Origin: Anaeromyces robustus
Lineage: Eukaryota > Neocallimastigomycota > Neocallimastigomycetes > Neocallimastigales > Neocallimastigaceae
Direction of reading: 5' to 3'
Assembly (NCBI GenBank): GCA_002104895.1
Contig: MCFG01000259.1
Coordinates: 1 to 64,000, forward strand
Length of the DNA: 64,000 bases
A model generated the notes under the pieces. It saw only the letters and a program-made list of their open reading frames with translations, was not told the DNA's origin and ran no database searches. This document shows positions 10,398 to 19,395 of the stretch, piece by piece. Position 1 is the stretch's first letter, and every line of letters starts with the position of its first letter. Made by a program: the position numbers and the translations under genes.

Positions 10398-11732
10398 TGT
10401 CGCGAATATTAGTGGATTTAAAATTGAAATTTACTAATAGATCAATTACATTTAAATTTCGTTATTGACTAAATCACTTAAAATTCGATTTTCAATAAAA
10501 TAAACAAATATTAAAAAGTAATTAAATTGATATTGTAAAGGGTTTGGACAAATTAAATAAATATTAATCAACTTAATTTAACCCTTAAGATATTAATAAA
10601 AATAATCAGAAGAAAAATAACGATAACTCACCAAATATTGAAGATTTCCTCCGCTTCGCTTTGATTTTATGCTCATTGAGAAGCTCTGCTCAAGAGCTAC
10701 AACATATCTGAATTTCAGCCCATTTGGACCACTGGTTGGCGAGATATTGGACTTTAAAGATTTACACAATATAAAAATATAATTAAATATTTACAAGGAT
10801 CCATAAATAAATAATTATAAAATTTATATAGATAAAATCTTTTTATTTCAATAATTATATTATAATTTATAATAATAATAATTATTCAGATATACAGAAA
10901 ACGCCTTCAAATAATTTTATAAAATATTAATTAGAATAATAATAATAATTTATATAATATATTATAATAACTGTTAATTATTTTTATAAAAATTAGAATA
11001 GTTGATTATTATATTAATTTACAGAAATTCTTAGAATTCCAAAAAATCTCAAAAAGATTTAAAATTTACTTAAGATCTTAAATAATTAAAAATATCCCAT
11101 TTTATCTATAATAATTAATTATACAGAAAAGATTATAAAAATCCAAAGATAAAAATAATTAATATATAGATAAATAATTAAATAGTATACTAAACAATTA
11201 AATAATTAAATAGTTAACTAGTTAAATAATTAGAATAGTTATAAATCTAAATCTTAGATTATAAATTCTTATCATTAAATTTATTAATAGTTTATATAGT
11301 TTTATATTAGTTTTATATAGTTAGATTTTTATCAATATTATTTTATTTATATATTTTATTTAAAATTATACATGTATAAATATATTATCAATATATTATA
11401 ATAATTAAATGTATTAATAATTATTAGATTTAGAAAAAGTATAAATAAGGATTGAAATTACAATTCCTTTTAATCTTTGTAAGATTATTAACTAACTTAG
11501 AATTAATGACTTAATAATCTAATTATTATTTAAACTTTTCTTAATTAATTATTAATAAAAAATATTATTATAAAACCTAATTATTTTAAAACGTGTTCTT
11601 TAATTAATTAATTTCTTGTGTATTAAAAAATAAATTTGCCTATTAATTATATATTTGTTTAATTAGTTATTTTGTTATTAATTAAACATCTTGACCTGAC
11701 CATTATTAAACCAAAACTACCCTCATTTAACA
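10398..11732 (+). repeat. Solo LTR B with 5-bp target duplication
   Basis: This is the second copy of the 1.33-kb LTR, TGTCGCGAATATTAGTGG to ATTTAACA. It is flanked by ATGGT at 10393-10397 and again at 11733-11737. It carries the same TATA-like AAAGTATAAATAAGG (near 11435) and TTTGTAAGATTATTAAC block as LTR A. It is inserted inside the gag-bearing fossil, so it is younger than that element. Confidence 0.87.
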
Positions 11733-12905
11733 ATGGTGTTGCCAGAACTATAGTTATAAATTCTTTAAATAAACAAAATCCAGATGATTATAATACTACT
11801 ATGAATAAACTTAGAGAACACTATAAATCTTCATTACCTAAAAACTCAAGATTATTAGAATTATCTACTATTACAATTAAAAGAGGTGAAAGTGTAGCAG
11901 AATTTAATACTAGATTTGATACATTACTTAATAAAGTTAATGTTTCATTAACTGAAGAAGTCATTATTTCCTATTATATTAATGCTTTCCGAAATTTTAC
12001 AAGAACTTACGAATCTTTATTAGAAGCTGAGCCAAACAGTTTAGAAGAAGCTAAGAAAATCACTACTAAAAAGGAAAAGATTTATAATTTAGTAGGATCA
12101 AATAAAACTAAAGCTAGGTCCTTCCCAAATAATTCTAATAGAAACTATATTGAATCTAATTCTCAAAAGAATAATGACAAAGCTTATAATGGAAACCACA
12201 ATAACTTTAATAGGAATAATTTTTCTAATAACTCTAATAGAAATTATTACAATTATAATAATAATAATGGTAGTAATACAAATAAAAACTTTAATCCAAA
12301 TACGAATTATACAAAATTTAATAATGTGAATCAAGGAACTGAATATAGAAGAAATTCCTTGAAGTATCCACAGAATACAAATGAAGAACTGCAAGAAATT
12401 ACTAGAAAACTTGCAGATTTAAAAATTAATGTTTGCTTAAATTGTCAAAGAATTGGCCACGTCCAAGAAAATTGCCCAGAATTATTTATGTATTTATTAG
12501 ATCGGAGGTATTTTTCTGGTTAATAAATTAAATAATTAATAAAATAATTAATAAAATAATTAATAAAATATAATTATACTATTAAAAGCGACCAGCACAC
12601 ATAAAAGTCCTGCATATCAATTTCGAGGTCAGTATATACCTCTAGTTATTACTTTTTCCGGTTATTCTCTAGTTGTGAGACAATAAAAGTGATTTTAAAT
12701 ATTGTATATTACCTTAAAAATTTTCTTATTAGTTAAACAGTAAGTATCAGCATAGACAAGCCTCGTTGTTTCATCAACAGGAGTATAGTAGGAGTGATAG
12801 TAAGACCCCGAAGAAATAAGTATGGTGACGGAAACGTCTATCACTGGACGAAAGACCCTGAAGTCAACGGCTTATATATACTTTCTGGTCGGTAACTAAT
12901 TAATA

Positions 12906-13521
12906 ATAGCTATTTAGTATAAATAATAATTAAAATCAATAAATAATAAATAAAATCAATGAATAATATTTAATAATCAATAATTAATATCCATCAATAT
13001 TGATTAATGTTTATAAATTAATATTTTATTTATAAACAAAACTTTAATTTTATATAGTTAATTAAAATTATTAATTTATTATTATTATTTTAATTTTTAT
13101 GGATAATTAGTAACAGTTTTTAAAATATTATTTTTACCTTTCTCTTTTATATTATTTTCTTATTTTAGAGATTATATTTAATATTATTATAATAATATAT
13201 TTTATAATATTTTTATAACTAGATTTTAATATTTTAATACATAAACGAGATTTATTAATTAATTTATAATTTTAATAAAATTAATTTTAAACTCTAAAAT
13301 ATTGAATGGAAATGATTTTCTTTTAAATTATATAATTAAATATGATTTATACAATCATATCTTTTGAACAATGAAGCTATCACTTTCTATTTTATAGAAT
13401 TAAGATAATTTCAACATTGTTTCATTTTTGCTAAAGAATAAACTGTTAATATTTAAATTTATAACTTTATTTTATTAATCACATGTAAATAATATATTTA
13501 TGTTTTATTAACATTATTTAT
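12906..13521. other. Non-coding AT-rich; partial LTR-like tail
   Basis: No gene. Around 13340-13440 a segment with ATCACTTTCTATTTTATAG and GAATTAAGATAATTTC resembles the tail of the LTR-like family seen at 2600 and 7740, so this is a third, partial copy. Confidence 0.4.
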
Positions 13522-13564
13522 GTAAATATGGGAGTATTGCATTTCAACATAATCTATGTTTGAT

Positions 13565-13754
13565 GGTTTTTTAATGTATTACAATGTGGCTTATAAAAAT
13601 AATAAATAAGGTTAATATATAAATGAATAATAAATAAATAAATAAATAAATAAATATAGAATTTAATATTGACCTTAAAATTTAAATTTAACCTTTGTAT
13701 TTTATACTTTTTTTTTGGTATATTAGTCAGTTTATTGTTACTTAAAAATTACAT
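13565..13754. repeat. Direct repeat DR1, 190 bp
   Basis: Nearly identical to 16404-16596. The two differ by one AAAT unit and one T in a homopolymer. It begins at the inner edge of the left TIR (GGTTTTTTAATGTATTACAA) and ends at TTAAAAATTACAT. Confidence 0.92.
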
Positions 13755-13821
13755 AAATATTTAATAAATATTTAAATTTTATTTAATAGATTAACACAAT
13801 ACAATACGATTTTGTATTAAT

Positions 13822-14307
13822 TTAATCTAATTCTTCCCAATCTTCGAGAAGAATTCCAATTTTTGGTTTTTTGAATCGATTGTTAGAAGTTTCTTCTTCG
13901 CTGTTACCACTACTACTGCTTGAATTAGTAGCGATCGCTGAAATATTTTCTAACAAATTTCTTTGAATCTTAGCCGAATTTTTGACCACTTCTTCGATAT
14001 CAGGGATCCATTTGGTTTCCAATTTTTCCCTGATTTCGTTCTCCCTTTTTTGGACCGCTCTTCTGATTCTTAATTGTTCTCTACGTTCGTAGAGTTTTCT
14101 CATGCGGTCCCTGGTCCTTTTAATCCAGTTATTGTAGCGCTCGAACTCTTGAGATAAGGTGTAGAGTTCGTGATTTAAATATTTCTCCTCTTCTTCTCCA
14201 TCTGATAAAATCAATTGAGGAGATTTCCTAATAGAACAATTTTCGTTACTAGAATTACTACTACTAGTAGTAGTAGTAAAATACTTGCTTCTTCTAATAG
14301 GAGCCAT
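13822..14307 (-). CDS. Hypothetical coiled-coil protein, 161 aa, in TIR element
   Basis: A complete frame runs from ATG at 14305-14307 to a stop at 13822. The N-terminus is Ser/Thr-rich and basic (MAPIRRSKYFTTTTSSS). An acidic patch (SDGEEEEKY) follows near residue 35. Residues about 45-115 form a charged Arg/Glu-rich helix likely to be a coiled coil (ERREQLRIRRAVQKRENEI). A Ser-rich linker leads to a basic FKKPK motif and an acidic end (LLEDWEELD). I do not recognise the family. Codons use clearly more G and C than the surroundings. The acidic/basic layout with a possible nuclear-localisation-like patch would suit a DNA- or nucleoprotein-binding role, which is inference only. It is transcribed in the same direction as the next two frames. 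Confidence 0.6.
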   Translation of the reverse strand: MAPIRRSKYFTTTTSSSNSSNENCSIRKSPQLILSDGEEEEKYLNHELYTLSQEFERYNNWIKRTRDRMRKLYERREQLRIRRAVQKRENEIREKLETKWIPDIEEVVKNSAKIQRNLLENISAIATNSSSSSGNSEEETSNNRFKKPKIGILLEDWEELD

Positions 14308-14573
14308 ACTGTTAAAAAATTTTCCAAAGTTATTATTTTTTTAATATAATTAAATTTTAAAATAAAAAATCAAAAAAAGATTTAAAACACAAAATAAAAA
14401 ATTCGAGTTTATATAAAACCAAATTTAAAAACGATTGGTAATTTATATTAAATAATTTATTTATTAGAACTGATTGGTAATATATTTATAATATATTAAA
14501 ATATAAATTTATTTATTGTTTTAATAAATTACAATTACAATTACAATTACAATTATAATTATAATTATAATTA

Positions 14574-15497
14574 CTAGGAATTATTATTATATTGGAAATC
14601 AAAATTGAAATTAGATCTAGCGAAATAGGTATAATTTTCATAAATATCACTACTAGGATAGTCGCGTAAAGCTATTAATTTATTATTATTTTTATCTGTT
14701 AACCATGCTTGTGCAGTACTTATAGTATGTAGTATATAATAATATTTATTATAATCGTTATTAGTAACAACATGACCACTTCCGGACCTATTAATAAAGA
14801 AGTTTACAGAATAATAATCTCTACCATTATTATTATCCAATCTATTATCATCATATATCCATATTACAACATCACCATTAGATACACCTACAGAGTTTGT
14901 ATTATTAGTAAAACTAGAAAATGGTATGAAATTATTGTCTATCGTAACACCACCAAATTCAATCACTGGTTTGACATCAACCTCGAATGTACCAAAACTT
15001 ACTGGTGTTGGTGTTTCTTCTTCTTCTTCTTCTTCTTCCTCATCTTTTGTTTTGTTTTTTTCAATTAATCGAATAGTTTTAAAATTACGATTATCAGGAT
15101 CAACAAATTCAAGATCTTGAGGGTCATTATTGGTATCTACAACTTCCCATCGACCGTTTTTATTGGCCACTAAATTAGGTGCCAATCTTGTAGCAATATT
15201 AGAAACATCAATTTCAATACTGTTGGTATAAGTTTTACCGTTAGCATTATAATTAGTAATTGGACTAAAAACTTGACTTGGTAATTCAATTTTTCCTTGA
15301 TGACTGGCATTAGCAATATCAATAACAGAATTATCGATGGAACAAGTTGCTGTGTTAGATTCTAGCATTGCGGCTGGATTAACTTGTTGAACATCAATAT
15401 AAAGTGAATTATAAAAAGATTGATTAGGATCTTCTATTCCGTTGATAATATGATCCCAAGTGGTATCTGGGATTTTAATAATTCCTGCGTCATCCAC
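14574..15497 (-). CDS. Hypothetical acidic protein, at least 307 aa, in TIR element
   Basis: A long minus-strand frame ends at 14574. The first candidate start inside it is a GTG at 15497. The frame stays open upstream to about 15635 without an ATG, so the true N-terminus is unknown and may lie in another exon. The protein is rich in Asn, Asp and beta-branched residues, with a run of Glu near residue 155-165 followed by TPTPVSFGTFEVDV. The second half has strand-rich stretches (DVVIWIYDDNRLDNNN, YYSVNFFINRSGSG), as expected of a beta-sandwich or jelly-roll-like fold. I cannot name a family. If it is virus-derived it should be regarded as a fossil. Neighbours on both sides read in the same direction. 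Confidence 0.5.
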   Translation of the reverse strand: MDDAGIIKIPDTTWDHIINGIEDPNQSFYNSLYIDVQQVNPAAMLESNTATCSIDNSVIDIANASHQGKIELPSQVFSPITNYNANGKTYTNSIEIDVSNIATRLAPNLVANKNGRWEVVDTNNDPQDLEFVDPDNRNFKTIRLIEKNKTKDEEEEEEEEETPTPVSFGTFEVDVKPVIEFGGVTIDNNFIPFSSFTNNTNSVGVSNGDVVIWIYDDNRLDNNNGRDYYSVNFFINRSGSGHVVTNNDYNKYYYILHTISTAQAWLTDKNNNKLIALRDYPSSDIYENYTYFARSNFNFDFQYNNNS

Positions 15498-15707
15498 ATT
15501 ATTTTGAGCGATAGTAATATCACCTGATTTTAATTGTACTGAAATTGCATTATCTTTTAAAGTTGGTGTTGGTGTGGAAGAGTTATTAGATTCATTAGTT
15601 GAACTAATAAAATTATAGTTATAGAAATATAATTAATAATTAATAATTAATAATTAATAATTAATAATTGTAAATTGTAAATTGTAAATTGTTAACTAAA
15701 ATTTAAA

Positions 15708-16358
15708 TTAAAATTGGAAAGGTGGATCTAGTGTGGTAGCAGTAGTATCACGTTTTTGTTCTTCTGCAGTATCACCGATTAAAGCGTGTACAAGTGTTAA
15801 TCCTGGATAATTAATAGTTTGTGGTGCTCTAGTATCTGAAGGTATGTAAGAACGATCACCAACAAAGAAAGAATATACTTTCCAGATAGCTTCATTAATT
15901 TTAGTGAAAACACATTTACTCCAATCGATAACTTTATGAACCGCTTCGCCTATTAAAGATCTAGAAGATATAACCCAGTCGCCAAATGGAGTGTTAAAAC
16001 AGATATTATAATTGGCGTCTACACAACAATTAAATCTATATTCGCTCAAACTTAAACCAAGATTGGTTAAATCAACATCAGCACCGAACCAGAAATAACA
16101 ATCACCTTGATGTAAATCTACAGCGGTTTTATCTTGTTCATAATTTTCTCTGTCATCGTTTAAAACCATAATAGTTTCATCGCCATGTTTAAAGAACCAA
16201 TAACCAGTTTGATCGAGATCATAACGACCACCAGCTTGTAAAGTAACACATTCTTTAATTTTGTTAACTACAACACCACCAACTGCGGTTACAATAGTGA
16301 GAAGAGATTCGGCGATAGCTCGTGTTTCGCGAGACATTTCACCACGATGATTTTCCAT
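15708..16358 (-). CDS. Hypothetical protein, 216 aa, in TIR element
   Basis: The minus-strand frame runs from ATG at 16356-16358 to a stop at 15708. A hydrophobic helix near residues 18-34 (LLTIVTAVGGVVVNKI) is followed by a globular part with many aromatics and cysteines (YWFFKHGDETIMVL, GDCYFWFGADVDL, YRFNCCVDANYNICF). A second amphipathic helix has DWSKCVFTKINEAIWKVYSF, and the tail is Pro/Thr-rich. The open frame continues upstream to the edge of direct repeat DR2 near 16404, so the annotated Met may not be the original start. No family was recognised. Its composition is unlike that of host genes further right, consistent with acquisition as a block with the two frames downstream. Confidence 0.5.
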   Translation of the reverse strand: MENHRGEMSRETRAIAESLLTIVTAVGGVVVNKIKECVTLQAGGRYDLDQTGYWFFKHGDETIMVLNDDRENYEQDKTAVDLHQGDCYFWFGADVDLTNLGLSLSEYRFNCCVDANYNICFNTPFGDWVISSRSLIGEAVHKVIDWSKCVFTKINEAIWKVYSFFVGDRSYIPSDTRAPQTINYPGLTLVHALIGDTAEEQKRDTTATTLDPPFQF

Positions 16359-16403
16359 TTTTCTACGTAAAGTGTTGGCATCTGCCCAGTGATAAGCAAA
16401 ACT

Positions 16404-16596
16404 GGTTTTTTAATGTATTACAATGTGGCTTATAAAAATAATAAATAAGGTTAATATATAAATGAATAATAAATAAATAAATAAATAAATAAATAAATAT
16501 AGAATTTAATATTGACCTTAAAATTTAAATTTAACCTTTGTATTTTATACTTTTTTTTGGTATATTAGTCAGTTTATTGTTACTTAAAAATTACAT
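16404..16596. repeat. Direct repeat DR2, 193 bp
   Basis: Second copy of 13565-13754 in the same orientation. Together they bracket the three-ORF block (13755-16403). Confidence 0.92.
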
Positions 16597-16706
16597 TAAA
16601 ATAAAAAAATACATATGTAATAAAAAAATTATAATCAAACCATACATTTTTTTATTAAAATTATTTCTCGTATTTTAAATAAACAATAATATTATTATAA
16701 ATATTA

Positions 16707-17040
16707 AACAATTTCACTTTGCTTGATTAATATTATTTATAATTAAAATTTTAACTTTGAAGTTGATTTATTGAAAAATAAATAAATAGTATAAATTAAA
16801 ATTGACTTCGATATAATTTAAATATTTTTTATAATCATCTCTATAGCTATTTTTATTATTATATATATATATAAACAATTTCACTTTGCTTGATTAATAT
16901 TATTTATAATTAAAATTTTAACTTTGAAGTTGATTTATTGAAAAATAAATAAATAGTATAAATTAAAATTGACTTCGATATAATTTAAATATTTTTTATA
17001 ATCATCTCTATAGCTATTTTTATTATATATATATATATAT
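16707..17040. repeat. 167-bp tandem duplication
   Basis: AACAATTTCACTTTGCTTG starts at 16707 and again at 16874. The two 167-bp units are almost identical, differing mainly in the length of the terminal TA run. Confidence 0.9.
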
Positions 17041-17838
17041 AATTAAAATAGCTATAAGGATATAATAATTTTTAATAAAATTATAAAGTAATAAGAGTGA
17101 TATTGTAAATTAAAAATAAATAATATTCTTTAAAATTATTGTAATATATATTTATAATTCAAATATTTGAATTATAAATATGAAGTTTACATTCCATTTA
17201 AATAAATATATTAATTATATTACTTCATAATATAAATAAATAGAAATATCCATAAAAAAAGATGTTGTTATAACAAAATTTTTACTTCAAAGTTAACTAA
17301 ACAATTATATAAATTTTATATTAGATTTTTGAATATTTAAATTCATATAATATATTTTATTTTATTTTATTTTATTTTATTTTCTTTTATTTTCTTTTAT
17401 TTTATATGTACTTGTAACTTATTCTACTTTACTATTTATTTTATTTTATTTTATTTTTTAACAATAAATAAATAAATATCAAAAAAAAAAAATATGATAT
17501 ATAATAGTATATATTATTAAAATATTTAGTAATAAAATATAGATTTTATATATTTTTATTTCAATAAAATAAAATGGAAAGGAAAACTAATTAAAGAATT
17601 GAAATTAATAAAAATAAAATATAATAAAAATTATTTATTTATTTATATATTTATTTATTTATTTATTATTTTTTTTAATTTTTATTTTATTCTTTTAATG
17701 GTGAAAATACTATAAATAAAAATATACGTTGAAAAAGTGGCGTATTACATATTTTGTATTTATATTACAGAAATTTATGTCAATCATACATAAATTATGT
17801 CGAAATGCCCCACATCCATGCCCCACATCCGTAAATAT

Positions 17839-19130
17839 CTTAAATTTATGTAATCATTATATTTTATGTATTATACATTATTTTATGTAAAGTCATGTAT
17901 ATATTCTATTTTATATTTTCAACTGACAATAATTTAAAATCTTTGATGAAGTAGTCTTTGATTCTATTAAAATTAATAAACAAATTTTTTTTATTTTATT
18001 ATTCTAAATACTTTTATTAACACTTTAATTATTTTTTATTTTATTATTCTAAATACTTTTATTAACACTTTAATTATTTTTTATTTTATTATTCTAAATA
18101 CTTTTATTAACACTTTAATTATTTTTTATTTTATTATTCTAAATACTTTTATTAACACTTTAATTATTTTCTATACTCTAAATAATTCTTTTATATATAT
18201 TTTATATTTATTATTTTATTCTATTTGTTTATTTATTAATTATTTTATTGCAAATAATTATTCTTTTATTTCTTATATTGTAAATAGTTTAATTTTCAAG
18301 AAAAATATAAATAACTGTAAATATTTCATGTGAATTATTTTTTGCTAATTATGATATTGTAAAATTAAAATTATTTACACATTGATAAATAATTAAGTAA
18401 AAGATTAAGGTTTAACTAAGTCAGAAAATAAATTAATGATGATTAGAATTTTTAATATAAAAATTAATCAAATTAGACAGTGAATTAATTAATAATTATT
18501 ATTTTAATAATATTTTATATTATAAAAATGTTTTATTAGAAAAATCAACACAAAATTATTTAATATATTTCTAATAATAATTTCTGTTTAAAATCTTTAT
18601 TTAAATACCTTTATTAATAATTATAAAATAAATGTTTAATTTAGCTAAACTATAATAAAAACTAAGTTTAATTTAAAAATTAATTAAGGATTATTTAGTT
18701 AATAACCTTTACAAAGAATTTTAAGATCGATTCTAAATGAAAGTATTTATACTTTTTTATTAAAATATTATTATAAATAAATATTACATGATTTTTATAA
18801 TTCAAAACATATGATTTTTAATTTAAACAATTATTCTAAATTATATTAATATTATTCTAACTATTATTATTAATTACTTATAATGTTAAGAAACTAAATA
18901 TTATTCTATGACTAATTAAATAATGATTAATGAGTCAATAGAATTTTTGTATGGTTTATTTTCTAAAATAATTATTATAAAATAGAATAGTTAGTAAATA
19001 AATATTTAATAATTATATTTTATATTTTTTATTATATAATTTATATTATTAATATTTTTAATTTTAATATTTAATTAAATTTATTATACGGAAAATTTCT
19101 AATTTTGTTTCACTGAAAATTTTCTCCAAA
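17839..19130. other. Non-coding; decayed LTR-like copies and tandem repeat
   Basis: 17985-18170 contains a tandem repeat of about 45 bp, listed separately. 18255-18345 matches the TTGTAAATAGTTTAATTTT LTR-like family. The minus strand near 18690-18765 reads a TATA-like AAGTATAAATAC followed by CTTTGTAAAGGTTATTAAC, a minus-oriented LTR fragment. No gene. Confidence 0.5.
17985..18170 (+). repeat. 45-bp tandem repeat, four units
   Basis: A unit containing CTAAATACTTTTATTAACAC and a TTTTTTATTTTATTATT tail recurs four times. It sits inside an LTR-like sequence of which the copy at 7230-7270 has only one related unit, so it is a local expansion. Confidence 0.85.
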
Positions 19131-19395
19131 ATTATTTTATAGTGTGCAACTTTAAATGCGAATATCTTCTGATCTAATAGAGATATCGAAATAATTCTTA
19201 CACGACTAAATTTTTTGGAGCGCAACCGAAAGGTTGCACATATTTATAGCTGACATATTTTCAAACAAAAATCTCCATTGGGTGATCAAGATATGACAAT
19301 TTAAAGTCATAACTCATTTTCAAGAATTTATTTTTGATTATTAACTAATAAAAATAACTATTTTAATTTATTCACGCGAAGCGTGAAAATTTAAT
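19131..19395 (+). other. Structured higher-GC island, function unknown
   Basis: In a region of very low G+C this block holds two clean hairpins. GCAACC-GAAA-GGTTGC at 19222-19237 has a GNRA-type tetraloop, and TTCACGC-GAA-GCGTGAA lies at 19371-19387. There are also phrases resembling the solo-LTR U3 (ATCTCCATTGGGTGATCAAG, then TATGACAATTTAAAG). No open frame. Probably part of an LTR of another family, or a structured RNA. Confidence 0.35.

Larger units (their letters stand above)
9172..12905 (+). mobile_element. gag-bearing LTR retroelement fossil, split by inserted solo LTR
   Basis: Two related segments of about 190 bp bracket the unit: 9172-9365 and 12712-12900. Both contain AGGAGTGATAGTAAGA, CTATCACTGGACGAAAGA and TTTCTGGTCGGTAACTA. 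Between them lie parts of a Gag protein. An N-terminal piece starts at 9794 (FEDWKFSYERWCSSNKV). The central and C-terminal part covers about 11738-12520 with an Asn-rich linker and a zinc knuckle CLNCQRIGHVQENC (CX2CX4HX4C). No protease, integrase or reverse transcriptase is visible, so this is either a gag-only non-autonomous element (TR-GAG-like) or an internally deleted copy. Solo LTR B is inserted within it. It is broken, with at least two insertions, and moderately old. Confidence 0.65.
13530..17830. mobile_element. 4.3-kb TIR element, 8-bp target duplication, carrying three ORFs
   Basis: The left end is GGGAGTATTGCATTTCAACA. The right end, read on the minus strand, contains GGGGCATTTCGACATAATTT, and the outermost 13 bp there are duplicated in tandem. 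The octamer GTAAATAT abuts both outer ends exactly (13522-13529 and 17831-17838). TIR type and duplication length match the MITE at 2994-3502, so both may be moved by the same hAT-like enzyme. Inside are two 190-bp direct repeats, three minus-strand reading frames, and a 167-bp tandem duplication. No transposase was recognised, so the element appears non-autonomous. Confidence 0.7.

Noticed and set aside
10262-10468. Plus-strand frame across tRNA-like block and LTR start
   Set aside because: Crosses the junction of two different mobile sequences, so not a gene.
12098-12394. Minus-strand Ile-rich frame
   Set aside because: Antisense of the Asn-rich Gag linker.
14772-15120. Plus-strand frames opposite the acidic ORF
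   Set aside because: Shadows of the minus-strand gene. The poly-Phe and poly-Ser runs are the antisense of its Glu run.
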